Positions 54,955 to 64,000 of a DNA stretch of 64,000 bases are shown in pieces. Position 1 is the first letter of the stretch, and each line of letters opens with the position of its first letter. The position numbers and the translations under genes are program-made. The stretch covers positions 62,001-126,000 of the forward strand of contig NZ_JAKILD010000004.1 of NCBI RefSeq assembly GCF_023283825.1, read 5' to 3'. The DNA is from Shewanella olleyana. GTDB taxonomy: Bacteria > Pseudomonadota > Gammaproteobacteria > Enterobacterales > Shewanellaceae. The notes beneath the pieces were generated by a model. The model saw nothing but the letters and a program-made list of their open reading frames with translations. It was not told the DNA's origin and ran no database searches.

Positions 54955-56733
54955 TTAAGCTTCTTTGCCTAAATGCTTATACAAACTTTGGTAATCAGCA
55001 CTGGTTGCAATTAATTGTTGATGGTTACCACTGTCGGTGATTTGTCCATTTTGAATCATATGAATACAATCCATTTCCGCCATTGCGGTTAAACGATGGC
55101 TTATCATCAACATGGTTTTGCCTTTGGCTAAGCTAAATAACAAACGTAAGATTTCACGTTCTGTTCGCTTATCTAATCCTTCTGTTGGCTCATCTAATAA
55201 TAGAATTGGCGCGTCACGTAATAAGGCTCTGGCAACGCCGATTCGGCGTTGCTCGCCACCTGATAGTTGACGTCCACCTTCACCTATCCAGCTGTCTAGA
55301 CCGACTTCTTCACCGCGATCTGTGGTGGTTTTTGAACTAAGTAACGCCTCTAGCCCGACTTGCTTTAACACTGCGGTTAATCGCTCGTCATTGGCTCGTC
55401 TTTTTTGACCTTCAACATAAGGTAAGGCGATGGCTAAGTTGTCTCGTACTGTACCTGCGAATAAATGAATACGCTGGCTAACAACCGTCATTGAGCTACG
55501 TAATGTTGCTTCATCAAACTCACTAATATCACGACCACCTATGCTGATTTGACCTTGCTGTGGTTGCCACTCGCGGGTGATTAAGCTGAGTAAGCTCGAC
55601 TTGCCGCAGCCCGTTGCACCTAGCAATGCCACTTTACTGCCCTGTGGAAGATGCAAGTTCAACCCCGATAACACCTTAGTGTCAGCTTGATAGCCAAAAT
55701 GGATATTACTGAGGTTAATGTCGGCATTGGCTAAATGAGTTTCAGTGCCAAAGGCAACGTCAGGCGTTTGCTCGGTGACTTCTGAAATGCGTTTAGCCGC
55801 TAACACACAGCCTGATAAATGCTGAAACGCACCAGAGATTGGCATCATCATTTCAATGGTAGCCATAGTGGCAAAGACCATCATCGCCATTAATGGACCT
55901 GGCGGCACGCTGTCACCGACACCTTGGCCGGCAAGGTACATCATCATGACGACCGCTGCGCCATTAACCATAATCAATAGTGCTTGGCTTAAGCCAGTAA
56001 TATGCGCCATTGCCGTTTGGCTGGTAAACAAAGACAGCTCAGCATCACGTAACTTTTGACGATAACGATCGTTTGCAGAGAATAGGGTTAGCTCGGCTTG
56101 CCCTTGAATGACATCTAAAATCAATACTCTGAAACTGCGTTTACTATCAACAACGGCTTCGCCTGGCTCACGACCTAATCGGTAAAATACCAAAGGAAGT
56201 ACGGCCCACGCTGTTATCAATAATGCACACAAACTAAGGGCTAAATAGGCATCAAACCAAGATAAGAATGCATACAGTGCAACTACAGTCAGCAAGGATG
56301 CCGTCATAGGTACCAGTAGACGTAGATAGAGGTGATCTAGGGTATCAATATCGGCAACTAACCGATTTAGCATGTCACCTTGTCTTAACCCTTGTAGGTT
56401 ACTGGCACTTAGTGGCAGTAGCTTTTTCCACGACCAAACGCGAAGCTCAGTGAGCAGTTTAAACGTGGCTTCGTGGGTTGCTAAGCGCTCACCGTATCGA
56501 CTGGCGGTGCGGGCGATTGATAAAAAACGCACCCCACCAGCAGGGGTGAAAAAGTTAAAAGCTAGCGCAGTTGCTGCTGTTAATCCTGCAATAGCAGTGG
56601 CGGATAAAAACCAGCCCGACAGCGACAATAAACCAATACCAGCAATAATCGTGGTGCAAGTCAGCAATAAGCCAACCGACATCATTAACCACTGACGTTT
56701 AAATAACTTAATGAAAGGCAGTAATAGCTTCAT
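54955..56733 (-). CDS. cydC: ABC transporter CydC, half of the cysteine/glutathione exporter
   Basis: The 592-residue protein has six membrane segments in its first 320 residues, then an ATPase domain with Walker A LLGATGCGKSSLL, signature SGGEQRR and Walker B ILLLDEPTEGLD. It is the partner of CydD; the heterodimer exports cysteine and glutathione to the periplasm, needed to assemble cytochrome bd. Its ATG is at 56733, the last base of cydD, so the genes overlap. Cytochrome bd genes are not in this window. Confidence 0.95.
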   Translation of the reverse strand: MKLLLPFIKLFKRQWLMMSVGLLLTCTTIIAGIGLLSLSGWFLSATAIAGLTAATALAFNFFTPAGGVRFLSIARTASRYGERLATHEATFKLLTELRVWSWKKLLPLSASNLQGLRQGDMLNRLVADIDTLDHLYLRLLVPMTASLLTVVALYAFLSWFDAYLALSLCALLITAWAVLPLVFYRLGREPGEAVVDSKRSFRVLILDVIQGQAELTLFSANDRYRQKLRDAELSLFTSQTAMAHITGLSQALLIMVNGAAVVMMMYLAGQGVGDSVPPGPLMAMMVFATMATIEMMMPISGAFQHLSGCVLAAKRISEVTEQTPDVAFGTETHLANADINLSNIHFGYQADTKVLSGLNLHLPQGSKVALLGATGCGKSSLLSLITREWQPQQGQISIGGRDISEFDEATLRSSMTVVSQRIHLFAGTVRDNLAIALPYVEGQKRRANDERLTAVLKQVGLEALLSSKTTTDRGEEVGLDSWIGEGGRQLSGGEQRRIGVARALLRDAPILLLDEPTEGLDKRTEREILRLLFSLAKGKTMLMISHRLTAMAEMDCIHMIQNGQITDSGNHQQLIATSADYQSLYKHLGKEA

Positions 56734-58586
56734 TACACATCCTCCCTGTTAGTTTGTTCATCGGTCTGCGTTGGCTCTTGCTCATCAACATACAGTGATA
56801 AACCGTCATCATCTTGCTGCTGCATACTTTTAAACAAACCCGCTTGAGAGTTCAGCAAAGCATAATCGCCTTGCTGCACAATCTGACCATGATCAACCAC
56901 TAAAATGTTATCCATGTTTTGTAACTGATCAAGTCGATGAGTCACCATCACACAAGTTTGTTGCTGCATCGCTTGTTGAAGAGAGTCTGATACCAGTTTT
57001 TCACTGTGGCTATCAAGGCTGGCTGTGGGTTCATCAAGTAAGAATAAACTCGCTGGTTGTGCTAACGCCCTTGCAAGGGCAATACGTTGAGCTTGGCCGA
57101 CAGATACGCCTGCAGCTTGATCGCTGATCACAGCATCTAACCCTTGAGGATGTTGAGTCACAAATTCAGCAATACTGGCTTTTTCAAGTAAAGCCATCAC
57201 TTGGTCATCGGTTAAATCAGGATTGGCTAAGCAAACATTTTCACGAATGCTACCATGGAATAACTGTGGGTCTTGGCCAAGCCAAGCTAGATGAGCTCGC
57301 CATTGCTGCTTATCCAATACACTTAGCTCGACGCCATTCACTTTAAGTGAACCTTTATAAGGAAGGAACCCTAGCAAAGCATTAAGTAGGCTAGTTTTAC
57401 CGGCGCCACTTGGGCCAACAATAGCCACCTTTTGACCCGCTGCCACCTCAAATGATATCGGGCCTAACAGTGATGTACCTTCTAATGTCAGTACTTCTAA
57501 ATCAACAGCCGTAATAGCAATGTTATCCAATGACACATCAGCGTGCTGATCTGTTTGCTCACTAAAATTGCCATCGACTTGTTTGAGCGGGTTAGGGTGC
57601 TCAAGCAGTTCAACTAATGCTTCTGCGGCGCCAATGGCTTGGGCTTTAGCGTGGTAATGGGTGCCTAAGTCACGTAGCGGCTGGAAGAACTCTGGCGCGA
57701 GAATAAGAATAAACAAGCCAGTAAATAAAGTAATTCCTGCGCCATAATGGCCAAAGTTAAGGTGGTCTAAATAGCTAAAGCCAAAATATACCGCCAAAAC
57801 CGCTATGGATAATGCTGCAAAAAACTCTAGTACCGCCGAGCTTAAAAACGCCATACGTAGCACTGACATGGTACGTTGCCTGAAGTCTTCTGATGCGTTC
57901 TCGATTTTATTCACTTCGGTTTCGCCGCGATGAAACAGCTTTAGCGTACTTAAGCCTTTTAAGCGATCCATAAAGTGACCACTTAAACGGGATAACGCGC
58001 TGAAGTTCTTGCGGTTAGCATCAGCTGCGCCCATACCCACTAAAATCATAAACATAGGAATAAGCGGCGCTGTGGCCAATAAAATCAGTCCAGCGGCCCA
58101 ATTTAATGGAAATACTGACACCAAGATAATCAACGGAATAAAGCCCGCTAACATCATTTGCGGTAAATATTTGGCATAAAAGTCATGTAAATCTTCAACT
58201 TGCTCAAGCACTATGCTCGCCCAAGCTCCGGCGGGTTTACCTTTAATAAACGCAGGCCCTAAGTCGGCAAGCTTATTTAATACCGCTTCACGGATATCGC
58301 TTCGAAGTCGTTTACCAGCCTCAAAGCTTAAACGTTCACGGGCATAGGCTAAGCCAGCCCGCACCACGATTAAGGCAATAAGCGCGATAAACTGATAGGT
58401 AAAACTGGCCATAGGTGATTCAAGCATGATCACGTCATGTAATATATGCGCCAATAAGTAAGCTTGAATCACAATAGCAACACCGTTCAGTGCACCTGTG
58501 AAAATGGTGAGTTTCAAGAATATGCCGCAGGAAGACTTTTGTTGCTTAAGCCATTGGCCGAGAGATTTTTCTAAGGTTTTATCCAT
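56733..58586 (-). CDS. cydD: ABC transporter CydD, half of the cysteine/glutathione exporter
   Basis: The 617-residue protein has an N-terminal membrane domain (about 1-330) and a nucleotide-binding domain with Walker A IVGPSGAGKTSLL, signature VSVGQAQRIALARAL and Walker B LFLLDEPTAS. The first gene of the pair and its N-terminal membrane segments (KLTIFTGALNGVAIVIQAYL) fit CydD rather than CydC. It pairs with CydC in the inner membrane. Its stop overlaps the cydC start by one base. Confidence 0.95.
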   Translation of the reverse strand: MDKTLEKSLGQWLKQQKSSCGIFLKLTIFTGALNGVAIVIQAYLLAHILHDVIMLESPMASFTYQFIALIALIVVRAGLAYARERLSFEAGKRLRSDIREAVLNKLADLGPAFIKGKPAGAWASIVLEQVEDLHDFYAKYLPQMMLAGFIPLIILVSVFPLNWAAGLILLATAPLIPMFMILVGMGAADANRKNFSALSRLSGHFMDRLKGLSTLKLFHRGETEVNKIENASEDFRQRTMSVLRMAFLSSAVLEFFAALSIAVLAVYFGFSYLDHLNFGHYGAGITLFTGLFILILAPEFFQPLRDLGTHYHAKAQAIGAAEALVELLEHPNPLKQVDGNFSEQTDQHADVSLDNIAITAVDLEVLTLEGTSLLGPISFEVAAGQKVAIVGPSGAGKTSLLNALLGFLPYKGSLKVNGVELSVLDKQQWRAHLAWLGQDPQLFHGSIRENVCLANPDLTDDQVMALLEKASIAEFVTQHPQGLDAVISDQAAGVSVGQAQRIALARALAQPASLFLLDEPTASLDSHSEKLVSDSLQQAMQQQTCVMVTHRLDQLQNMDNILVVDHGQIVQQGDYALLNSQAGLFKSMQQQDDDGLSLYVDEQEPTQTDEQTNREDV

Positions 58587-58850
58587 TACATTCCTGAAAA
58601 TGACAGCACTAAATGAGGAAAATTGCCGCAGTATCGCAAGCTAACGAGTTAGATAACAGCCGCTTATAGAGAAGTGTTAACTGATTCACACATTGCTAAT
58701 AAACACTGTGTTAATGATGAACTATAATTCTACGCGGTAGTCATTGCTAGAGCAGTATAAGAAAGGTAAATTTTTGTTCATCCTTTACTGTTTATTCTGC
58801 TGGTAAGTTATTTTAAGTACAGAAGTATGGATTATTTTTGATTAAAGTGA

Positions 58851-58932
58851 CTAATGCTTAAAGCAAAAACCATGTGCTTAAAGCAAAAAACCTAATGCTT
58901 AAAAAAAAACCTTGTGCTGAAACAAAAATACT
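58851..58932. repeat. Imperfect ~20-bp tandem repeat upstream of the second PAS-GGDEF gene
   Basis: Four units of about 20 bp around TGCTTAAAGCAAAAACC start at 58855, 58875, 58896 and 58915. The last two are degenerate. The rest of the 400-bp gap between cydD and the next gene (58587-58850) shows no gene or clear signal. Confidence 0.75.
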
Positions 58933-58984
58933 AGGGTGTATCTAAGTGCAGCACTTTGGAACAGAGTGAAGAAGGTAATATTAA

Positions 58985-59866
58985 ATGGACGTTGATCTTT
59001 CAGCTCTTCGAGCACAAGCCTTTAACTACTTATTTGATGCAGTGGTTGTAACCGATGCTGCAGGTATCGTTATCGACTGGAACAGCGGCTCTCAACAACT
59101 TTACGGTTATAGCAAACAGGAGATTGTCGGCCAGCCCGTCAGTCTGCTTCACGTCCCTGAAGACAGCGCATCAATCACTGAACTCGTCATATCCTCTGTA
59201 GAGCAACACGGTAAATGGACTGGAGAAATCCGCTTTTTACACAAAGACGGCTCTATCGGTTGGGTTGAGTCTATGTGCGTTCCATTGTTTGATGATAACC
59301 AAGAGTTTATCGGCGCCTTAGGCATTAACCGTGATATCACTGAGCGGATTGAAGATGCTCAGCGAATGTTGAATCTTGCTTGTTACGATCAACTGACTCA
59401 AATTCCGAACCGCTATTTATTGATGGACAGAGTCAAACAGGCTATCGAGCGTTGTAAACGAATGAACACTAAGTTCAGTTTGTTCTATATGGATTTAGAT
59501 GAGTTTAAAAAAATCAACGATACATATGGTCATTGCCATGGTGACGCTGTACTGATTGAGGCGGTTGCTAGGCTGAGAAAAGCGATAAGAGACTCTGATA
59601 CCTTGGCCAGAATTGGCGGCGATGAGTTTGTATTATTGCTTGAAGATATCACTGACAATAATGACATATCCCATATGGCTGATATTTTGATTGGCGCACT
59701 AGATAAACCATTTACTGTGGCTGAGCAAAATGTACTGCTTAACTGCAGCATTGGTATTGCCACTTTTCCAGAGTCCGGTGATAATTTTGATACTTTAATC
59801 AAGGCCGCTGATTTTGCTATGTATAAATCAAAACGCCAAGGTGGCGCAACCTATCGATTTGGTTGA
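58985..59866 (+). CDS. PAS-GGDEF diguanylate cyclase with an I-site
   Basis: The 293-residue protein has a PAS domain (about 12-130: VVVTDAAGIVIDWNSGSQQL, LYGYSKQEIVGQP, ending ITERIEDAQRM with a PAC motif). A GGDEF domain (about 132-293) has the active site LARIGGDEFVLLL. RDSD lies 5 residues before it, the RxxD inhibitory site, so c-di-GMP should feed back on activity. Cytosolic. Confidence 0.93.
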   Translation: MDVDLSALRAQAFNYLFDAVVVTDAAGIVIDWNSGSQQLYGYSKQEIVGQPVSLLHVPEDSASITELVISSVEQHGKWTGEIRFLHKDGSIGWVESMCVPLFDDNQEFIGALGINRDITERIEDAQRMLNLACYDQLTQIPNRYLLMDRVKQAIERCKRMNTKFSLFYMDLDEFKKINDTYGHCHGDAVLIEAVARLRKAIRDSDTLARIGGDEFVLLLEDITDNNDISHMADILIGALDKPFTVAEQNVLLNCSIGIATFPESGDNFDTLIKAADFAMYKSKRQGGATYRFG

Positions 59867-59922
59867 ATCAAGTAGTAACTGCAACTAGCGGTCTGCAGCT
59901 TGCTGTTTGTTATAAGTTATAA

Positions 59923-59957
59923 GCAATAGGCAATAGGCAATAGGCAATAGGCAATGG
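59923..59957. repeat. 7-bp tandem repeat (GCAATAG)
   Basis: Four exact copies of GCAATAG and a fifth degenerate copy (GCAATGG) in the short gap between two convergent genes. Confidence 0.85.
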
Positions 59958-60007
59958 GATTTAGACAATAAGCATTTGATATTCAGCACTACCGTTAAGC
60001 TTTAATT

Positions 60008-61060
60008 CTAAGCGCCGAACTTCACTAATACATGCCACATCAGCTTGAGTTGCTGAATTTGTTGCGCTTGCTTGCCACGCTGACTCCAAGACACGGGTGA
60101 CTCTGCCAGTACTTGCGCTGCTCTGCCAATAATCTGAGCATTAATGATATTGTCCCTTGCGATAACTTTAGCCAGCTCAGGCATAGTCGCGCCGCGAAAA
60201 TCTGTTGGCACACTTTCAACATTAAGCTGATAACCTTGATGCCATAACAACTCAATGTCATATTCGCTGCATAGCGCGTTCATCACTTCACCAATATCAG
60301 TATCTTTAAAGCTTGGATCAGCGATTAAGTACCCAATATCATTATCTAACGAAACCTCTCCATGGATCTGAGCCTCAATATAATGATCAAGATTGGCAAG
60401 CGGTTGACGTTCAAAACGTTCAGCGACGCCTTTAGGTAACTGTTGCTTTAAATGGTTAACAATCCCTGCAGGCTTAATATTCTTAACCCCTAAAGCATAT
60501 TGACGCTCAAAGCACTCGCTCAGTAGCGCCGCCAAAATCACTTCAAAGCAGCTTAATGTGCCCTTTTCTTTCGGGAGTCGATATGAATCCATATAACTAA
60601 AAGTGCAACGTGAAAGCACTTGAGCGTGGGTGAGAAAGTAACAACTACCAAACCTTGGTGCAGGTCCCATCGGACACAAACCAATATCTAACGCACCATA
60701 TTTCGGCCGCAGTTTGACACCAGAATAACTATTACCAAACAGCTGGTTCTCCCAATGATCTCTTGGCCCACCTAATTCAGGTGATAACTGGCCATTGGAG
60801 ATATGAGTTTCAAACTGGCTTTTATACACGCCATCTTTGAGTAATCCCGCTGCCACCGATAAACCACGACTATCAATACGATCTGGATGAAAATGCAAAG
60901 CAACACGACCATGCTGATGTAATGCTTGCATGGCTTGTTGGACATCAAAGGTGGGAATATTAGACATTAACAGCACGTTTTTAATCACGGAGCTAGAATG
61001 TTCACGCAAACACGCAAGGGAATGCTCAATATGTAATTGCGCTGCTGATTTTACGCCCAT
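60008..61060 (-). CDS. DUF3626 family protein
   Basis: From ATG 61060 the protein is 350 residues, preceded by a strong AGGGAGG ribosome site; the open frame extends further to 61147 without a site. It resembles DUF3626: RVALHFHPDRIDSRGL, YKSQFETHISNG, LGGPRDHWENQLFG, RPKYGALDIG and FGSCYF. Those motifs are highly conserved, which suggests an enzyme; the activity is not established. No signal peptide or membrane segment. Confidence 0.82.
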   Translation of the reverse strand: MGVKSAAQLHIEHSLACLREHSSSVIKNVLLMSNIPTFDVQQAMQALHQHGRVALHFHPDRIDSRGLSVAAGLLKDGVYKSQFETHISNGQLSPELGGPRDHWENQLFGNSYSGVKLRPKYGALDIGLCPMGPAPRFGSCYFLTHAQVLSRCTFSYMDSYRLPKEKGTLSCFEVILAALLSECFERQYALGVKNIKPAGIVNHLKQQLPKGVAERFERQPLANLDHYIEAQIHGEVSLDNDIGYLIADPSFKDTDIGEVMNALCSEYDIELLWHQGYQLNVESVPTDFRGATMPELAKVIARDNIINAQIIGRAAQVLAESPVSWSQRGKQAQQIQQLKLMWHVLVKFGA

Positions 61061-61390
61061 AACCTGCCCTCCCTTTGCATGTGTTAGTCCAATTAAAACC
61101 GCTAAGTGCTTGTATTTCATTGTATGTAAAATAAACCACTTTGGCACTTAAGATTAAAACTAATTCATCAACTGGCATTATTCATTTTTAAATAAGCAAG
61201 CTATTTCATCCCAAAGGTTCAAACACCCAGATTTCACCAACCGAATAATAAGCCGCAAACTAGCCATAAAGAGGAATATTTAAGCGATTAGATGGCGCTC
61301 TAGCAGTGTTTCAGGTAAGCTTCACGGCCGCCATTTCGTGGCCCCCTATTCAGTCATAGCAACGTATACGTTGCCCAAAGAGATCATTCT
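61061..61390 (+). promoter_or_regulatory. rhlE upstream region with palindrome
   Basis: The region has no gene. GCAACGTATACGTTGC (61359-61374) is a perfect 16-bp palindrome 17 bp before the rhlE start. A small GC-rich hairpin (GGCC...GGCC, about 61326-61343) lies before it. It could be a protein-binding operator or a leader hairpin of the rhlE mRNA. Confidence 0.4.
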
Positions 61391-62836
61391 ATGAGTTTTG
61401 CCTCACTAGGCTTAAGCGCAGCAATTTTAAAAGCTGTTGAAAAACAAGGGTATGACACCCCTTCTGCAATCCAAGAACAAGCTATTCCTGCCGTCCTAGA
61501 AGGCAAAGACGTAATGGCCGCTGCCCAAACGGGTACAGGCAAAACAGCTGGCTTTACTCTGCCATTATTAGAATTACTCTCAAAAGGTCAGCGCGCTAAG
61601 CGTGGCCAAGTTCGTGCATTAGTACTGACCCCTACCCGTGAACTTGCAGCCCAAGTCGCTGAAAGTGTCTCGACTTATGGCACTAACTTACCGCTGAAAT
61701 CTGCTGTTGTGTTTGGTGGCGTATCAATAAACCCACAAATCACAACCCTAAGAAATGGTGTTGATATTCTAGTGGCGACCCCAGGCCGCTTATTAGATTT
61801 ATGTCAGCAAAAAGCGTTAAGCTTTAGCCAACTTGAAGTGCTTGTTTTAGATGAAGCCGACCGCATGCTAGACATGGGCTTTATCCGCGACATCAAAAAA
61901 GTATTGGCCATGCTGCCAAAACAGCGTCAGAACCTCATGTTCTCAGCGACCTTTTCAGATGAAATTCGCGATTTAGCAAAAGGCTTAGTGAACAACCCTG
62001 TTGAGATTTCAGTTACCCCACGTAACGCAACTGCCAACACAGTTGAGCAAAGCGTTTATGCCGTGGATAAAAGCCGTAAAGCGCGCATCTTAACCAAGTT
62101 AATTAAAGAAAATAACTGGCACCAAGTGTTAGTGTTTTCACGTACCAAACATGGTGCAAACCGTTTAGCTAAAAACTTAGATGCTGATGGCATCAATGCC
62201 GTGGCCATTCATGGTAATAAAAGCCAAGGCGCACGCACTAAAGCCCTTGCAGACTTTAAAGCTGGCAAAGCACAAGTCATGGTAGCAACTGATATTGCCG
62301 CCCGCGGTATTGATATCGATCAACTGCCATTTGTGGTTAACTTTGATTTACCAAACGTACCAGAAGATTACGTTCATCGTATTGGCCGTACTGGCCGCGC
62401 TGGTGCAACTGGGCTAGCGGTTTCTTTAGTCAGCGATGAAGAAGTTAAGCTATTGCATGACATCGAAAGACTGATTAAGCGCACCATTGAACGTAAAGTG
62501 ATTGAAGGCTATGAAGCTTGTCATGATTTACCTGAAGCAAGCTTAAAAGGAGGACATCGCGCGGCTAATCATAAAAAGCCAAACCCGAATCGCCGTAAGC
62601 ATGCCAATGAAGCTGATAGTCAGAAACAAGGCCAAAAGCAAAATGGACGCCCTGCGCCTAAAGGTAATTCAGACAAACCAAGTCAGCGTCAACGTGCTCG
62701 CGCCCGTGCTGAAGCTGAGAATGCTCAGTCTGATGGCGCTAAAAAGCCTCAACGTCGTCGCCAAGGCCGCAATGACAATGCTAGTGCTCAAAACTCTTCA
62801 GGCAAAGTAGATCCTTACGCTAACGCAAGACGTTAA
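61391..62836 (+). CDS. rhlE: ATP-dependent RNA helicase RhlE (DEAD box)
   Basis: The 481-residue protein has every DEAD-box motif: Q motif ([14 protein letters not shown]), AQTGTGKT (I), PTRELA (Ia), [20 protein letters not shown] (II), SATF (III) and HRIGRTGR (VI). The C-terminal 100 residues are basic and Arg/Lys/Gln-rich, as in RhlE. It remodels structured RNA, notably ribosomes and in cold growth. An upstream 16-bp palindrome is noted separately. A strong terminator follows. Confidence 0.93.
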   Translation: MSFASLGLSAAILKAVEKQGYDTPSAIQEQAIPAVLEGKDVMAAAQTGTGKTAGFTLPLLELLSKGQRAKRGQVRALVLTPTRELAAQVAESVSTYGTNLPLKSAVVFGGVSINPQITTLRNGVDILVATPGRLLDLCQQKALSFSQLEVLVLDEADRMLDMGFIRDIKKVLAMLPKQRQNLMFSATFSDEIRDLAKGLVNNPVEISVTPRNATANTVEQSVYAVDKSRKARILTKLIKENNWHQVLVFSRTKHGANRLAKNLDADGINAVAIHGNKSQGARTKALADFKAGKAQVMVATDIAARGIDIDQLPFVVNFDLPNVPEDYVHRIGRTGRAGATGLAVSLVSDEEVKLLHDIERLIKRTIERKVIEGYEACHDLPEASLKGGHRAANHKKPNPNRRKHANEADSQKQGQKQNGRPAPKGNSDKPSQRQRARARAEAENAQSDGAKKPQRRRQGRNDNASAQNSSGKVDPYANARR

Positions 62837-62861
62837 TCCTACTGCTAACACGCTTGTGTTT

Positions 62862-62895
62862 AAGGCATGAAAGCCCAGCTTTCATGCCTTTTTTA
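62862..62895 (+). terminator. Rho-independent terminator after rhlE
   Basis: AAGGCATGAAAG pairs with CTTTCATGCCTT around CCCAG-type loop, followed by a U tract. Confidence 0.92.
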
Positions 62896-63060
62896 TTGGA
62901 AGCCACTACACTCGCATCTACCACAAAAATACACACTCAAGCTAATAAACAATCACTTACATCATCCTTTAACAGGTCATATTAAAGAGCAAGTTGCCAG
63001 ATTGCCGCCTTTGGTTCATGATAAATAATCGATTATTACTACATTTTTCATGGAAGATTT

Positions 63061-63846
63061 ATGAAACATTCTGGATTAATTGCGCTGGGGTTATTACTGG
63101 CACTCGGCTGCCTGTTTTTAGGGTTACAAATGGGTAAGAAGCAACTCAATCAATTTGAAGTGACTCAAGTTGAAGTAAGCCAGCCAAGTACTGAAATCAA
63201 TAACAGTGCTAAAAACCTGTCGTCAGAATTAAAGAACGAATCGACGCAGCTTATTACTGAACTGAAAAAAGAAGTCAAACAGCTCAAACAAGAGCTAGCT
63301 GAAAAGAATACCCTTATTGATGCGATGAATTCGTCTATGGGACTACTCGAGCAGCAAGTTGAAATTGCCTATACCGAAATAGATGAAGCAGCAGATCAAA
63401 ATACCAGTTCTCCTTTTCATCCAGAACCTGCCAGCATTACTCCAGAGCAAGCTCGTCAATGGGTACCTGAAGCATTCGCGAGTGTCATCGCCAATCAACA
63501 AGGTGACATGATTGAACTTTTTAAACGCCATCATCAAGCTGAAATCAGCACTGATTGGGCCGCTAATCGCGAGCAAGAATTAAGAGATGCCATAGCCATT
63601 AGTGAGTTTTCTAACGACGTCAATATTGAGTCAATCACCTGTAAGACCACAACCTGTGAAATTCGCGGTTTTGAGTTAGCGCCCAATTCGTGGATGGAAG
63701 TCAGTCAGCAAGTTCAAGGCGGAAGTCTTGGCAAAAATGTCAGTACTTGGTCATATCTTGCAGGAAATGAAAATGGCGATACCTTGATTTATATGTTGTC
63801 TGAAGTCGGTGGGACAAGGATTGAAACCACGAATAAAGATAACTAA
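63061..63846 (+). CDS. Membrane-anchored coiled-coil protein of unknown function
   Basis: The 261-residue protein has a single N-terminal membrane segment (residues 4-24) followed by a heptad-repeat coiled coil (about 45-110; ELKNESTQLITELKKEVKQL). The C-terminal domain (about 120-261) has two Cys near 201 and 206 in ITCKTTTCEIRGFE that could form a disulfide. It is probably periplasmic with the anchor in the inner membrane. Family and role are not recognised. GGAAG precedes the ATG and a terminator follows. Confidence 0.75.
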   Translation: MKHSGLIALGLLLALGCLFLGLQMGKKQLNQFEVTQVEVSQPSTEINNSAKNLSSELKNESTQLITELKKEVKQLKQELAEKNTLIDAMNSSMGLLEQQVEIAYTEIDEAADQNTSSPFHPEPASITPEQARQWVPEAFASVIANQQGDMIELFKRHHQAEISTDWAANREQELRDAIAISEFSNDVNIESITCKTTTCEIRGFELAPNSWMEVSQQVQGGSLGKNVSTWSYLAGNENGDTLIYMLSEVGGTRIETTNKDN

Positions 63847-63865
63847 TCAAGCAGAAAGTCCAAAT

Positions 63866-63894
63866 AAAAAGGCCTGAAACACTTCAGGCCTTTT
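63866..63894 (+). terminator. Rho-independent terminator
   Basis: AAAAAGGCCTGAA pairs with TTCAGGCCTTTT around ACAC. Confidence 0.9.
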
Positions 63895-64000
63895 GACTTA
63901 CGGGGATATGATGAATTATTAACGCACTATTTTAGTACTGGTTTTAGTACTGATGCGCATCAGCCATTCTTGCTGGCGTGTGACAGACTGAACAAGATTC

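Overview
This window is a chromosomal segment of a gammaproteobacterium that is almost certainly a Shewanella. The evidence is the ArcA regulator, a pentahaem nitrite reductase NrfA divergent from a NarQ-NarP pair, the lysC-arcA neighbourhood, several Alteromonadales-type families of unknown function, and palindromic repeats of the sort common in Shewanella. The organism assignment comes from recognised protein families and remembered gene order, not from a database search. I saw no rRNA, tRNA, CRISPR array, prophage or intact transposase.

Layout. 1-4.5 kb: the 5' part of a large acyl-CoA carboxylase carboxyltransferase, a divergent LysR regulator, and a C15-like peptidase whose catalytic Cys is Ser. 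4.6-10.6 kb: sprT-endA-rsmE-gshB, an alkaline phosphatase and rsmC. 10.8-14.6 kb: a FapA-family gene whose stop codon abuts a TA-flanked miniature element, a probable DUF4144 gene, and an M50 membrane protease. 14.6-18.5 kb (minus strand): an AstE/aspartoacylase-like protein, lysC under a lysine riboswitch with a candidate 21-codon leader ORF, and a DUF3293 gene. 19-23 kb: arcA with a long upstream region, a PAS-GGDEF protein, a long-hairpin repeat, and a double-barrel outer-membrane protein. 23-31 kb: a putative gluzincin translationally coupled to hldE, then lpxL, an L,D-transpeptidase and a pair of M16 proteins. 31-36 kb: a GFA-family protein, nrfA, narQ and narP. 36-46 kb: yacL, a second long-hairpin repeat, zntB, an FKBP lipoprotein, a 52-bp relative of the TA-flanked element, a beta-propeller lipoprotein, slyX, def, a COG3014-type lipoprotein, lpoB, an M1 aminopeptidase lipoprotein and an EEP-family nuclease/phosphatase. 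47-53 kb: mostly small accessory and housekeeping genes (DUF4397, CIA30, HAD, Trp-rich, DUF1330, nitroreductase, YbaM, PH domain, NAD(P)-binding). 53.1-54.8 kb: a small accessory patch. 55-64 kb: cydC/cydD, a second PAS-GGDEF protein, DUF3626, rhlE, and an anchored coiled-coil protein.

How the genes work together. Anaerobic and redox physiology is the strongest theme: ArcA, NarQP with NrfA, and CydDC, which is needed for cytochrome bd assembly. The nrfA-narQ intergenic region carries a perfect 7-2-7 inverted NarP-type heptamer pair and an FNR-like sequence. A perfect CRP consensus lies between the DUF3293 gene and arcA. A second theme is the envelope: HldE, LpxL, L,D-transpeptidase, LpoB, MipA/OmpV and many lipoproteins.

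Most unusual parts. First, 53166-54790: a 645-bp element with about 45-bp inverted ends and at least four hairpins presenting GGA in the loop, a CsrA-site-like pattern, next to what looks like a solitary integron gene cassette (GTTAGGT before the gene, ACCTAAC overlapping its stop, then a truncated attC-like tail). Second, the lysC leader, where a riboswitch is followed by a short ORF with its own Shine-Dalgarno sequence that ends in an ATGA overlap with lysC. Third, the TA-flanked element inserted exactly in a stop codon.
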